Shown here in pieces: positions 1 through 9,649 of a stretch of DNA of 38,157 nucleotides (positions are counted from its first letter, which is position 1; the number at the start of each line of letters is the position of its first letter). Under the pieces are notes generated by a model. That model was not told the origin of the DNA, did not search any database, and was given only the letters and a program-made list of their open reading frames with translations. The position numbers and the translations under genes are program-made. The stretch is from Bacteroidota bacterium (GTDB lineage Bacteria > Bacteroidota > Ignavibacteria > Kapaibacteriales > UBA2268), in assembly GCA_029974985.1 (NCBI GenBank), contig JARKQC010000310.1, positions 1-38,157 of the forward strand, given 5' to 3'.

Positions 1-1
1 A

Positions 2-679
2 TATCCAGCCAATTCATCGGGCAGAGTATTAGCGCAAGCCATTAGCCCAATGCCTAAATATCTAATTCCAGAATATAACAGAACGGGAAATTCAGCAGTT
101 GCAATATTTTCTATAGATGCTAATGATGGCGATGAAATAGGAATTTTCAATCGTAGTGGTGAGTTAATTGGTTCGGGTGCGATAAAAGATAATTTAACAG
201 CAGTAACAATTTGGGGCGATAACTCACAAACTCCAAATATTGATGGTGCAGTTTTCAATGAAGAATTAACAGTTAAATATTTCAATTCACGAACAAATAA
301 ATATGAAAATATTGAAATATCAAATATTACAGATTATTTGTCGGGAAATGAAATTTCGGGCTTAAATTATTCAAATGATGCTGTATTTTACTTGAAAGGT
401 AATGTTGAAAGTAAAGATAATAATTTAGCTTTAAGCATTTCACCTAATCCAATAAAAGATAATATAGAAATTTCAATTGAAACTTATGATTGCTCATCAA
501 TTAACTTAAAAATCTATGATTTATCGGGTAGAATGGTACAAGATTTAACGTCAAAATTGATTAATTCAAATAATCAAATATTGAAAGTAAATCTTAGTAA
601 TCTAACTAATGGTGAATATACAATCATTCTTACTTGCGGCAACTTGCAAACAAGCGAAAAATTAATAATTATGAAATAA
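2..679 (+). CDS. T9SS type A sorting-domain secreted protein, 5'-truncated by window edge
   Basis: This is the C-terminal part of an exported surface protein. The frame is open from base 2, so the ATG at 50 is probably an internal methionine and the true start lies left of the window. The first visible part is a beta-sandwich-like module with GDEIGIFNRSGELIGSG followed by a WGDNSQTPNIDG motif, a pattern common in Bacteroidota secreted proteins. The last ~80 residues form a T9SS type A sorting domain: it opens with SISPNPIKDNIEI, continues with KIYDLSGRMV and NLTNGEYTI, and ends in a short basic tail. In such proteins this domain directs passage through the type IX translocon and is usually cleaved at the surface. 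The passenger function is unknown. A strong terminator follows at 706-736. Confidence 0.85.
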   Translation, partial: YPANSSGRVLAQAISPMPKYLIPEYNRTGNSAVAIFSIDANDGDEIGIFNRSGELIGSGAIKDNLTAVTIWGDNSQTPNIDGAVFNEELTVKYFNSRTNKYENIEISNITDYLSGNEISGLNYSNDAVFYLKGNVESKDNNLALSISPNPIKDNIEISIETYDCSSINLKIYDLSGRMVQDLTSKLINSNNQILKVNLSNLTNGEYTIILTCGNLQTSEKLIIMK

Positions 680-705
680 AATAATTATTTTCTAAAATAT
701 TTTAG

Positions 706-736
706 AAGGGAGAGCAGAAACGCTTTCCCTTTTTTT
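706..736 (+). terminator. Rho-independent terminator after the first T9SS gene
   Basis: A 10-base stem (arms 706-715 and 722-731, with one G-T wobble) encloses a 6-base loop and runs straight into a T tract. It lies 27 bases after the stop codon at 679, so it should end that transcript before the next T9SS gene. Confidence 0.8.
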
Positions 737-825
737 AAATTCTAAATTTAAAATTATAAATAACAATAATATTTAATATAGTTTGTCTAATTTTAAAAGT
801 TTTGTTAAATTAATTTTTTAATATT

Positions 826-2508
826 ATGAAGAATTTATATTATTTTGCTATATTTTTATTAGCATCGAGCGTTTTATTCTCTCAACCAACGCTAACAGTT
901 AAATCTTTGCCAGTAGTTGGAGATAAGCTCTATATGACTGATTGTGATACAAATGGAATTACAACAGGTAATTCGGGTGCTTCGGTAACGTGGGATTATA
1001 GTAAGCTAATTAAGCTTAATGGCCCTGATACAAAAACAAAAATTGAATATGTCGAACCTTCATCTGGAATTTACCACGAAAAATTCCCAAATGCTAACAT
1101 TGCTATGAAAAGTGAAGATTCTTATGTTTATTTCAAATTTGATGGAACTAACTACGAAAGAATGGGTCTTGCCGCTGAGGAAGGATATGAAATACTTAAT
1201 GATTTAGAATTAATTATGAAGTATCCATTTACCTACCAGTCTAATATTTCTGATAAATTCTCGGGTGAGTTTAAAGTTTTTAACGAGGAAATGGAAATTA
1301 TTATGAAAAGAGGTGGAACTATCAATGCCGTTGCTGATGCTTATGGTACTTTGATTCTGCCTAATGGAACTTTCGAAAATGTATTAAGAGTAAAACATAC
1401 CCAAATAGTTTATGATACAATAGATGTTGGTGTTCCTGGTATGCCAAATATTACTCATAAGACAGAAACTGTTACATATAGTTGGTTAAATGATACATTT
1501 AAATCAGCAATTTTATCAATTTCTTATAGTAAATTTTATGAAAATATAATGGGACAAGTGTCAGAAGACTATTACACAGATGTAACAATGCTCGAATTTG
1601 AACCTAATAATGAGCAGTATTTGACTACTCCAGAAATTATTTCACCAGAGAATACTCAAGAAGTTACAAGCCCTTTTACAGTCAGATGGACAGAGTCGGA
1701 AATTCAGAATTTGGTTGGTATTTTTGCTGATTTTAAAGAAAATATTACTTATACATTACAAATTAGTGATGACCCGTTTTTTAATGATGTAGAAAATATT
1801 AAAGAATATAATGCTGGTAACTACACGGAATATGATGTAACGGATCAGTTTACTCCGGAGTTGTTATTTATTAGAGTAAGAGCTAATTCAGCTGAACTTA
1901 CTTCTGAATGGTCGGATAATGTTGTAGTTCAATGGTCTAATGAAGTAGTAGAAAAGCCAGAAGCCCCAATGCAAATAAGTCCAAGCGACGGTTCAGATGA
2001 TGTTGATTTTGAAGAAACGATATTTTTATGGAACGCAGAAGAAAGTCTTGTCGAGCTTGAAGTATTTAATGACGAAGAATATTATAGACATACTCTTGAC
2101 AATAATAATACTTTTATTATGGATAATTTAAGCCCAAATACTACATATAATTGGCATATTCGCCAAATTAATGAAGAAGGTGTTTACTCGGATTGGTCTC
2201 CAACTTGGTCGTTTACTGCAAAAAAAGCTACTTCTGTGAATGAAAATAGTATTTCTAAAAATTTAGAAATATTTCCAAATCCAAGTAATGGCTATTTTTC
2301 AATTAATTTTAATTCTGTAACAAATGAAAAAATGGATTTAATTGTTGCTGATTTACTTGGAAATATTATTTATAAACAAGTGTTAAACGACATTCAGATT
2401 GGTGAAAATCAAATCAATATTGATTTATTTAATCTTGCAAAAGGTGTTTATTTTGTAAAAATTAACGGATTGAATAGTAAATTTATACAAAGTATTGTTA
2501 TTGAATAA
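826..2508 (+). CDS. T9SS type A sorting-domain protein with fibronectin III-like domains
   Basis: A 560-residue exported protein of unknown function. Residues 1-20 form a signal peptide (Lys start, hydrophobic core, ending LFSQ). Residues ~21-260 form an unrecognised, probably beta-rich, N-terminal domain. Two fibronectin III/Ig-like modules follow at ~265-375 and ~377-470; the second has the NLSPNTTYNWHIRQI and WSPTWSFTA pattern typical of FN3. The C-terminus (~472-560) is a T9SS type A sorting domain with LEIFPNPSNGYFSINF, LLGNIIYKQ and LAKGVYFVKI. The protein is probably displayed on or released from the surface and may bind polymers or partners through the FN3 modules. It is transcribed alone, between a terminator at 706-736 and the bidirectional terminator at 2532-2575. 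No Shine-Dalgarno is evident. Confidence 0.88.
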   Translation: MKNLYYFAIFLLASSVLFSQPTLTVKSLPVVGDKLYMTDCDTNGITTGNSGASVTWDYSKLIKLNGPDTKTKIEYVEPSSGIYHEKFPNANIAMKSEDSYVYFKFDGTNYERMGLAAEEGYEILNDLELIMKYPFTYQSNISDKFSGEFKVFNEEMEIIMKRGGTINAVADAYGTLILPNGTFENVLRVKHTQIVYDTIDVGVPGMPNITHKTETVTYSWLNDTFKSAILSISYSKFYENIMGQVSEDYYTDVTMLEFEPNNEQYLTTPEIISPENTQEVTSPFTVRWTESEIQNLVGIFADFKENITYTLQISDDPFFNDVENIKEYNAGNYTEYDVTDQFTPELLFIRVRANSAELTSEWSDNVVVQWSNEVVEKPEAPMQISPSDGSDDVDFEETIFLWNAEESLVELEVFNDEEYYRHTLDNNNTFIMDNLSPNTTYNWHIRQINEEGVYSDWSPTWSFTAKKATSVNENSISKNLEIFPNPSNGYFSINFNSVTNEKMDLIVADLLGNIIYKQVLNDIQIGENQINIDLFNLAKGVYFVKINGLNSKFIQSIVIE

Positions 2509-2531
2509 TAAAACTTGATTTTTCTAAATAA

Positions 2532-2575
2532 AAAATCCTGTAAACAAGTTATATATTAAAAGTTTACAGGATTTT
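2532..2575. terminator. Bidirectional terminator between converging genes
   Basis: A perfect 14-base inverted repeat (2532-2545 and 2562-2575) has a 16-base loop. It is followed by T-rich sequence on the plus strand, and by a T tract on the minus strand (the A run at 2529-2535). It separates the plus-strand T9SS gene from the minus-strand mutB and can serve both. Confidence 0.85.
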
Positions 2576-2598
2576 ATTTTTTAAAATTATTTGCTTTT

Positions 2599-4770
2599 TT
2601 AACTAATTCTTTCGAATAAATCGAGCATTAATTTTTTTGCCGCAACAGGAATAATCGTACCCGGTCCAAAAATTTCAGAAGCCCCCGCATCATATAAGAA
2701 TTGATAATCTTGCTGAGGAATAACTCCGCCGATACAAACAATAATATCTTGTCTATCTAATACCTTTAATTCTTCGATTAATTGAGGTAAAAGAGTTTTA
2801 TGTCCTGCGGCTAATGAACTAACCCCAATAATATGCACATCATTTTCTACTGCTTGTTTTGCAGTTTCTTTTGGAGTTTGGAAAAGTGGACCAACATCAA
2901 CATCAAATCCCATATCAGCAAAAGCAGTCGAGATAACTTTTGCACCTCTGTCGTGACCGTCTTGTCCCATTTTAGCAACAAGGATTCTTGGTCTTCTTCC
3001 TTCTTTAGATTCGAAATCATCAGTCATTTTTCGAACCTCATCAATAGCGGATTTTTCAGAATATTCAGAGCTATAAACTCCAGAAATTGTTCGTGTCATA
3101 GCTTGGTGCCTTCCAGTAATTTTTTCAATTGCATAAGAAATTTCGCCTAATGTGGCGCGAACTTGTGCCGCTTTTATAGCCAGGTCGAGTAAATTTCCTT
3201 CGCCAGTTTCAACGCATTTAGTAATAGCTTTTAACGCGGCTTCTACATCATTATTGTTACGTTCAGATTTTAATTTTTCGAGTCTATTAATTTGTTGATT
3301 ACGAACAGCACTATTATCAACTTCGAGTATTTCAATTGGATCTTCGTGGTTTAAACGATAACGATTTACTCCAATTATTGATTCAGAACCAGAGTCAATT
3401 CTTGCTTGACGTCTTGCTGCCGCCTCTTCAATTCTCATTTTTGGGATACCCGATTCGATAGCCTTTGCCATACCGCCTAAACTTTCGATTTCTTCGATAT
3501 GTTCCCAAGCTTTTTTAACGAGTTCATTAGTAAGACTTTCCACATAATACGAGCCAGCCCAAGGATCAATTACTTTTGTAATCATTGTTTCTTCTTGTAA
3601 GTATATCTGTGTATTACGAGCTATACGAGCAGAAAAATCAGTTGGTAATGCAATAGCCTCGTCGAGTGCATTCGTATGTAATGATTGAGTATGTCCTAAA
3701 ACAGCACCCATAGCTTCCATACAAGTACGAACAACATTATTAAATGGGTCCTGTTCAGTAAGCGACCAGCCCGAGGTTTGGCTATGAGTACGCAGAGCCA
3801 TTGATTTAGGGTCTTTTGGATTAAATTGCTTAATGATTTTTGCCCAAAGAAGTCGTGCCGCTCGCATTTTAGCAATTTCCATAAAATAGTTCATACCAAT
3901 AGCCCAGAAAAATGAAAGTCGAGGAGCGAATTTATCAATTTCTATTCCCGCTTTGAGACCAGTACGAACATATTCTAAACCATCAGCAAGAGTATATCCC
4001 ATTTCGATATCAGCAGTTGCACCCGCCTCTTGCATATGATAACCAGAAATTGAAATACTGTTAAATTTAGGCATAAATTTAGAAGTAAATTCAAATATAT
4101 CCGCAATAATTCTCATTGAAGGCTCAGGTGGGTAAATATATGTATTACGCACCATATATTCCTTAAGAATATCATTTTGGATAGTGCCAGAGAGCTGTTC
4201 TAAAGTAGCGCCCTGCTCTAATGCAGTAACAATATAAAATGCCATAACAGGCAAAACTGCTCCATTCATAGTCATAGATACAGAAATTTTATCTAATGGA
4301 ATTTGGTCAAATAAAATTTTCATATCAAGAATAGAATCTATCGCAACGCCAGCTTTACCAACATCACCAACAACACGTTCATGGTCTGAATCATAGCCAC
4401 GATGTGTTGCCAAATCGAATGCTACCGATACACCTTGTTGCCCTGCGGCAAGATTTCTACGATAAAAAGCATTACTTTCTTCAGCAGTCGAGAATCCCGC
4501 ATATTGGCGAATTGTCCAAGGTCGTGACACATACATCGTTGGATAAGGTCCTCTTAAAAATGGTGCAATACCAGCAGTAAAGCCAATATGTTCTAAATTA
4601 TCAATATTTTTTTTTGTATATAATGGCTTTATATCAATATTTTCAAGAGTATGAAATTCACTTTCATCAGATGTTTTTCCAGTATCTTCAGCAAATTTTT
4701 GTTCCCAAATTTCTTTATCATTAGAAACAGTATCATTAAAACTAATTTTATTAAAATCAATATTTTTCAT
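2599..4770 (-). CDS. mutB: Methylmalonyl-CoA mutase large (catalytic) subunit
   Basis: Interconverts (R)-methylmalonyl-CoA and succinyl-CoA using adenosylcobalamin, linking propionyl-CoA metabolism to the TCA cycle. At 723 residues it is full length. The TIM-barrel substrate domain carries [17 protein letters not shown], where Tyr80 matches the active-site Tyr89 of the Propionibacterium enzyme, and [11 protein letters not shown] with His245 matching His244. The C-terminal B12 domain has the base-off ligand motif DGHDRG at 604-609 (His606), plus a GVSSLAAGH segment and a GGVIP loop. It lies 18 bases downstream of mutA and is clearly cotranscribed with it. A GAGAGA purine stretch sits just before the ATG. 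No epimerase or MeaB-type chaperone gene is adjacent, so those must lie elsewhere. Confidence 0.97.
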   Translation of the reverse strand: MKNIDFNKISFNDTVSNDKEIWEQKFAEDTGKTSDESEFHTLENIDIKPLYTKKNIDNLEHIGFTAGIAPFLRGPYPTMYVSRPWTIRQYAGFSTAEESNAFYRRNLAAGQQGVSVAFDLATHRGYDSDHERVVGDVGKAGVAIDSILDMKILFDQIPLDKISVSMTMNGAVLPVMAFYIVTALEQGATLEQLSGTIQNDILKEYMVRNTYIYPPEPSMRIIADIFEFTSKFMPKFNSISISGYHMQEAGATADIEMGYTLADGLEYVRTGLKAGIEIDKFAPRLSFFWAIGMNYFMEIAKMRAARLLWAKIIKQFNPKDPKSMALRTHSQTSGWSLTEQDPFNNVVRTCMEAMGAVLGHTQSLHTNALDEAIALPTDFSARIARNTQIYLQEETMITKVIDPWAGSYYVESLTNELVKKAWEHIEEIESLGGMAKAIESGIPKMRIEEAAARRQARIDSGSESIIGVNRYRLNHEDPIEILEVDNSAVRNQQINRLEKLKSERNNNDVEAALKAITKCVETGEGNLLDLAIKAAQVRATLGEISYAIEKITGRHQAMTRTISGVYSSEYSEKSAIDEVRKMTDDFESKEGRRPRILVAKMGQDGHDRGAKVISTAFADMGFDVDVGPLFQTPKETAKQAVENDVHIIGVSSLAAGHKTLLPQLIEELKVLDRQDIIVCIGGVIPQQDYQFLYDAGASEIFGPGTIIPVAAKKLMLDLFERIS

Positions 4771-4788
4771 TATTATTCTCTCGCAAAT

Positions 4789-6921
4789 TTAATTTATCAA
4801 ACCATAAGCATTGAAAAGCTCGTTTAAGCATTCAACAATATTAGCTTTGACGTGAATAAACATATCTACACCCGCCGCTTTATATTCCTCTATTTTATCT
4901 TTTGGATAGCCCGCGAGTATAATGTAATTATTTTTATTAATCAATTTTACTTTTTTTGCAAAATCGGGAATAATTTGTGTGTAGATATCATCAGTTGAGC
5001 AAACAACTATAAATTTCTTTTCATTAAAATCTAATTTTGATAAAGCATCTTCTGAATTTTGATTACCGTCTATTATGCTGTTTGTGAACCCACCTACTGC
5101 AAAGAAATCATTAGAGAAATCAGCACGCGTTTTCCAATCTTTAAGCGAGCCAAAGCATACGAAATCCAAATTCGGATTTTTGCCATTAGCTTTGATATAA
5201 TCATTTGAATATTCTCTAATTGATTCAAAAATTTCAGAGCTTCGGCGTAAATAAATTGGTTCAATATCAATAGCTTCAATTTCTTTTGACGGAATAGAAT
5301 TATATAATTCTGCAAGCCCTGCACCATTATTTAGAGCTTCGATAGCTTTATCAATAGCTAAAACAGGATTATTATCAAATAATTTCTCAAATTCATCGAG
5401 TATTGAATCAATTTTATCAAAATTTCGATTAGTTAAATAATTATCATAATCATTAACGAATTGCTCTATTTTAGTTCTATTGGGCGACACAATTTTTTCC
5501 AATTGTCGTTCATTTACATTTGAATATTTATTAACTCCTACAAGAATATCTTTACGAGTTGCTAAATTTTCTATTCTTTTATCAAAATTATGATAAATTT
5601 TTTCTTGAATCTTTCCATTAATAATATTTTCAATAATACCGTTATTATTTTGAATTTCAAGAAATTCTATCCAAATTGAATTAATTAACTCGTTTGTCAA
5701 TGATTCTATATAATATGAACCAGAAACGGGGTCAATGGTATCATTTAAATGAGATTCATATTTAATCACATTTTGTGTATTACGCGCAATACGGCGTGAA
5801 AATTCATTTGGTAATCCAAATTCTCTATCAAAATTATTTACTGTAATACTATTGCAATTACCCATGACTGCGGAGAATACTTGACTTGTAGAGCGAAGTA
5901 AATTTACATAAGGGTCAATTTTTGAAATTTCACGTTCAGACGTATTTGCATTAATGAACATTTTTTGTGAATGTAAATTAGCACCATATTCTTTTAGAAT
6001 TTTACTCCAAATAATGCGTATAGCACGGAATTTTGCTATTTCCATAAAGAAATTAGTACCAATAGAAAGATTAAAACTCATTCTTTGAGCAATATCATCA
6101 ATATTTAGCCCTTTATTTAGCAACTCATCAATGTAATAAACTGCAATAGATAACGCGATTGCGGATTCTTGAACTGAATTAGCACCAGCATTATGCCACT
6201 CTGAGGCTTTGATGCCAATAGTTCGATAATTAGGGCAATTATCTTTTGACCACTTTGTAATAGAATATAATTCATTTATAAATCTTGATAAATCATCATA
6301 AATCGTACCTTCTTTTACAAATTCACTTATGAAATCATAATCGAGACAGCCACGGAGTTCTTTAAGAACATTTGCATTTTTTGCAACGCTACATAATGCT
6401 AAAAATCCACTAAATCCAGCAATACCCGCATCAATATTAATTGGATATTTATTTAGTTCAATATCATTTAAAGCATTTTTTAAATCATTTGCTTTTGCTA
6501 TTAATAAATCATATCCACAAATATCATCAGTTATAAAATCTTCGTGTATTGCACTTGCTTTTTCGATACAAATTTTAATTGAATTCTGACCATTCTCTAA
6601 ATCATTTTTTAATGCAATATTGAATTCTTTAACATCAAAATATGGAATATTTTGTCGGATTTCCCATTGCCTTTCTCTAAAGCCGCTTACACAATTACCA
6701 CGATTTAATGGAAAAAATCCGGGTAAATCTTGATTTAAAAAATTAATTTCGGATAAATCTTCTTTATTATAAATTGGTTTTAATTCGATGCCCTCGTAAG
6801 TGTTAGTAAACATTACCTTATCGAATGGCGCTCCTTTTAATGCTATTTCTGCTGCATTTTTCCAATCATCATAGCTTGGATAATCGAATATATCGAAAAA
6901 TTTTTTACTATTTTCGGACAT
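4789..6921 (-). CDS. mutA: Methylmalonyl-CoA mutase small (non-catalytic) subunit
   Basis: The 710-residue partner of MutB in the alpha-beta heterodimer. It aligns along its length with the mutase fold, for example GIKASEWHNAGANSVQE where MutB has the YHMQEAGA segment, and RRIARNTQNVIKYESHL. The cobalamin-binding motif is gone: the place where MutB has DGHDRG reads SLKDWKTRADF (592-602), with no His ligand. This is normal for MutA subunits, which are structural. It is first in the operon, preceded by a GAGAGAG stretch about 8 bases before the ATG and by a possible Bacteroidota-type -7 element at 6959-6966. The sequence is more diverged and Asn/Ile-rich than MutB, as expected for a non-catalytic partner. 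Confidence 0.95.
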   Translation of the reverse strand: MSENSKKFFDIFDYPSYDDWKNAAEIALKGAPFDKVMFTNTYEGIELKPIYNKEDLSEINFLNQDLPGFFPLNRGNCVSGFRERQWEIRQNIPYFDVKEFNIALKNDLENGQNSIKICIEKASAIHEDFITDDICGYDLLIAKANDLKNALNDIELNKYPINIDAGIAGFSGFLALCSVAKNANVLKELRGCLDYDFISEFVKEGTIYDDLSRFINELYSITKWSKDNCPNYRTIGIKASEWHNAGANSVQESAIALSIAVYYIDELLNKGLNIDDIAQRMSFNLSIGTNFFMEIAKFRAIRIIWSKILKEYGANLHSQKMFINANTSEREISKIDPYVNLLRSTSQVFSAVMGNCNSITVNNFDREFGLPNEFSRRIARNTQNVIKYESHLNDTIDPVSGSYYIESLTNELINSIWIEFLEIQNNNGIIENIINGKIQEKIYHNFDKRIENLATRKDILVGVNKYSNVNERQLEKIVSPNRTKIEQFVNDYDNYLTNRNFDKIDSILDEFEKLFDNNPVLAIDKAIEALNNGAGLAELYNSIPSKEIEAIDIEPIYLRRSSEIFESIREYSNDYIKANGKNPNLDFVCFGSLKDWKTRADFSNDFFAVGGFTNSIIDGNQNSEDALSKLDFNEKKFIVVCSTDDIYTQIIPDFAKKVKLINKNNYIILAGYPKDKIEEYKAAGVDMFIHVKANIVECLNELFNAYGLIN

Positions 6922-6958
6922 AAACTCTCTCTCATAAAAAATGTAAAAATTACATATA

Positions 6959-6989
6959 CAAAATTAATAAAAATTAAGCAATTTACATA
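6959..6989 (-). promoter_or_regulatory. Candidate Bacteroidota-type promoter for mutAB
   Basis: Read on the minus strand, 6966-6959 is TAATTTTG, an exact fit to the -7 consensus TAnnTTTG. About 19 bases upstream lies TATG (6989-6986), a weak -33 match. It sits ~40 bases before the mutA ATG. Because the region is so AT-rich, the -7 element alone could be chance. Confidence 0.3.
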
Positions 6990-7103
6990 AGAATATTGTT
7001 ACAAATGTAATTTAAAACCCTTATTTTTATAAAATAAATAGCATATTTATTATTAGAAATACAAATTGAAATTTATGAGAAATAATTAATCTAATTTATT
7101 ATA

Positions 7104-7137
7104 GAAAAATGCCCAATTCTTTAATAAAGCATTGGGC
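7104..7137 (-). terminator. Rho-independent terminator after the parvulin gene
   Basis: On the minus strand a 7-base perfect stem (GCCCAAT at 7137-7131 with ATTGGGC at 7117-7111, 13-base loop) is followed by ATTTTTC. It lies 50 bases past the stop codon of the parvulin foldase gene. Confidence 0.65.
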
Positions 7138-7186
7138 AAGTTTCAATTTTTATAGAATAAAAAGATTATTCTACTCTATAATATTA

Positions 7187-9394
7187 TTAATATTCTTTAT
7201 AGAATTTACTTCTATAATCTTCTATTTTAGCTTTGTCTTTAATATCTTGATACCACTGATAAAATGCTGTACCCTTAGTTTGCTGTTGTAATTCAGTAGT
7301 AAATTTTGAGATTTCTGTTTTCAATTTATCAACATCTGGAATGACTCTATTTTTAACTTCAACTATGTAATAACCCGTTTCACCTCTGAAAGGTTCATTT
7401 ATTTTATTCTCGGGCAACATAAATGCTTTAGGTGAAAATGCGGCTTCATTTCCTACACCAGGAATAGATAATGAAGGTTTGAAAGCTGGTAAATCTTTAA
7501 CTAATTCAGCAATTTCTGGATTTTGTGAAGCGGCTAATTCTAATGAACCAGCATTTGAAATTTTATTATAAATTTCTTGTGCTTTATTTTTTGCAATATC
7601 TAATTGTTTAATTCTACCAATTCTTTGTGAAATTTCTTCTCTACTATCTTCTAAACTCTTGAAGCCAGTTTCTTTAATATCGCTAACAATAGCAAGCACA
7701 ACTCCATAATTATTGAGTTCTAATGGGTCGAGAATATCACCTAATTTTGATTTAAAAGTAAGGTCAACAATATATCGTGAGCCAAGAACTGCTTTGTTTT
7801 TTTCAAAATATGGCGAATCTATTGGTTTTAAGTTTAATCTATGTGCAACAGTATCAAAAGGAATACCATCTTGAACTTGTTTCTGTATAGATACAGCATC
7901 TCTAAACAATTTAGTTTTTGATGACGAACTCATAGCAACAGAAAATTTTATTTCGCTATATTTTAAATCTTCGTTTTTCTTATCATCTATACGAATAATA
8001 TGGTATCCAAATTGAGTTTTTATTGGACCAAGAATATCGCCGACTTTACCTGCAAATGCCGCACTATCAAACTCGTGTATCATAGTACCTCTTTTGAAAT
8101 AGCCTAAATCTCCACCTTTTGGAGCAGAACCATTATCTTCGGAATGTTCAGTAGCAAGTAGAGCAAAAGGTTCTTTACCAGATTTAGCAGATTGATATAA
8201 TTTTAAAGCTTCAACTTTTGCACTATCTTCATTGATATTCAAACCTGTTTTTATTAAAATATGACTTGCTTTAACAACTTCGCTTTCCCCAACGCGTCTA
8301 TCATCAACACGATAAAAATAAGTTCCATCAGCTTTTTGAATAGGACCAGCAATTTTTTTATTACCTAATATTGCAAGATAAGAATAAACATTAGGATCAA
8401 TATCTTGTACCATAGTATAATCGTGATTAATACCGCCGTACTCACTTATTTTAATATCAAAAATGCTATCTCTTACTTCATCAGAAGCCGCATTCTCCAT
8501 ATCATCTAATAAACTTGTTACTCTTTTAATATATTTCGATGAATCCTCTGAAGATGGAACCATTGGCATAGAAACATATTTTAATCTTCTTTGAGATTTT
8601 TGTTTAAAAAGGTGTTTATTTTCATTATAATATTTTTCGATTTCCTCTTTTTTAATTTGAATTGCTTCTTGAGGAATATCGTGAGTAGTAACTGCAATAA
8701 ATTTTATATCAGCAGAGCTATTTTCCTCTTTATATTTAAGTTTTGCATAAGTAGGGGAAATAATACCTGCACCTGCAGAAATTGCCGCTTGTAACTCTTG
8801 TCGTGCAAGACTTTCTCTTAAATATTTTTCTATACTAATTAAATCTTTTCTAAAATTGTTTATTGCCGCTTCACGCTCTTCAATAGAAATTTTCGAAGGA
8901 TCTTGACCTAAATAATTTGCATAATTCTCTGGTCTTGTTACAAGTTCGAGAAAAACATCTTTCATAAAAACGCCACTTGTATCAGTAAACATCTGTTTCA
9001 AATAATCAGGTGGGTTGTCAAGTAATTGTTCTTTTACTTGTTCATCAGATATTTTTATACCGAGTTTGTCCATTTGTTGACGAAGTAAAATTTCATCAAC
9101 CATTTGATCCCAAACTCTTTGTCTTAGACCAGGGTCTTCTGTAAATTCTTGACCTTGCTGTTGTTGCTGACGTCTTAAATTTTCTAATTCATCATTGACA
9201 CGCTTTTCATAGTCCACATACAAAATCTTATCGCCATTTACTTCGGTCAATACTTGAGCCGAGGGACTACCCGTAGCCCCACGTAGCCCTTCAATCACAG
9301 TTGGATCGCCAATAGTGAAAAATGCTACTAATAGAACAGCAAAAATCCCAAATACATAAGGTGAGATTCTTCTAATCTGTTGCAAAGTTCCCAT
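7187..9394 (-). CDS. Membrane-anchored parvulin-type peptidyl-prolyl isomerase (PpiD/SurA-like)
   Basis: A periplasmic folding factor for exported and outer-membrane proteins. The 735-residue layout matches PpiD: a short cytoplasmic N-terminus, one transmembrane helix at ~12-29, then a SurA-N-like helical region (~45-210) with a Gln-rich stretch near 76-82. A clear parvulin (PpiC) domain lies at ~373-472, with ASHILIKTG, GGDLGYFKRG, GPIKTQFGYHIIRI and the conserved FGYH. A degenerate parvulin-like half (AGPIQKADGTYFYRV) precedes it. The region ~600-720 (GRIKQLDIAKNKAQEIYNKI and GYYIVEVKNRV) looks like a second, degenerate copy. It is monocistronic, between a terminator (7104-7137) and a candidate promoter (9466-9497). 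Family assignment is firm; the choice of PpiD over SurA rests on the N-terminal anchor. Confidence 0.9.
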   Translation of the reverse strand: MGTLQQIRRISPYVFGIFAVLLVAFFTIGDPTVIEGLRGATGSPSAQVLTEVNGDKILYVDYEKRVNDELENLRRQQQQQGQEFTEDPGLRQRVWDQMVDEILLRQQMDKLGIKISDEQVKEQLLDNPPDYLKQMFTDTSGVFMKDVFLELVTRPENYANYLGQDPSKISIEEREAAINNFRKDLISIEKYLRESLARQELQAAISAGAGIISPTYAKLKYKEENSSADIKFIAVTTHDIPQEAIQIKKEEIEKYYNENKHLFKQKSQRRLKYVSMPMVPSSEDSSKYIKRVTSLLDDMENAASDEVRDSIFDIKISEYGGINHDYTMVQDIDPNVYSYLAILGNKKIAGPIQKADGTYFYRVDDRRVGESEVVKASHILIKTGLNINEDSAKVEALKLYQSAKSGKEPFALLATEHSEDNGSAPKGGDLGYFKRGTMIHEFDSAAFAGKVGDILGPIKTQFGYHIIRIDDKKNEDLKYSEIKFSVAMSSSSKTKLFRDAVSIQKQVQDGIPFDTVAHRLNLKPIDSPYFEKNKAVLGSRYIVDLTFKSKLGDILDPLELNNYGVVLAIVSDIKETGFKSLEDSREEISQRIGRIKQLDIAKNKAQEIYNKISNAGSLELAASQNPEIAELVKDLPAFKPSLSIPGVGNEAAFSPKAFMLPENKINEPFRGETGYYIVEVKNRVIPDVDKLKTEISKFTTELQQQTKGTAFYQWYQDIKDKAKIEDYRSKFYKEY

Positions 9395-9465
9395 TCTTTA
9401 GAATACTCCTAAATTAAAATATGCTTAATAATTTTCTTTTTTTTAAATTAAAAAATTTCAGACTA

Positions 9466-9497
9466 CAAAATTAATAGTAAATTGATTATTTTCCAAT
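9466..9497 (-). promoter_or_regulatory. Candidate Bacteroidota-type promoter for the parvulin gene
   Basis: On the minus strand, -7 TAATTTTG lies at 9473-9466 and ATTG at 9497-9494 serves as the -33 TTG, with 20 bases between. This is the spacing expected for Bacteroidota primary sigma factor. A start near 9459 would give a ~65-base leader before the ATG at 9394. Confidence 0.45.
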
Positions 9498-9649
9498 TAT
9501 TTTTATTAACAATTTTTATTAAATCTATTAAATTTAACTAAGATTAATAAAGTACATTCTTGATTTAATAAAAATTTTATTTAAAATCAATTTAAATAAC
9601 TTACAATTGACGATAGTAAAAGGAAATATTATTTTAATCTAATAATTAT

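Noticed and set aside
2833..3150. 105-residue plus-strand ORF inside mutB.
   Set aside because: It is antisense to the conserved B12-domain coding sequence, with no recognisable protein features. The same applies to other antisense frames, such as 12151-12453 and 22386-22697.
6922..7186. Cobalamin riboswitch before mutA.
   Set aside because: The stretch is simple AT-rich sequence with no B12-box-like core or paired stems of useful length.
7109..7291. Small 60-residue hydrophobic ORF on the plus strand.
   Set aside because: It runs antisense through the parvulin terminator and gene end. Its hydrophobicity is a by-product of AT-rich codons, and it has no ribosome site.
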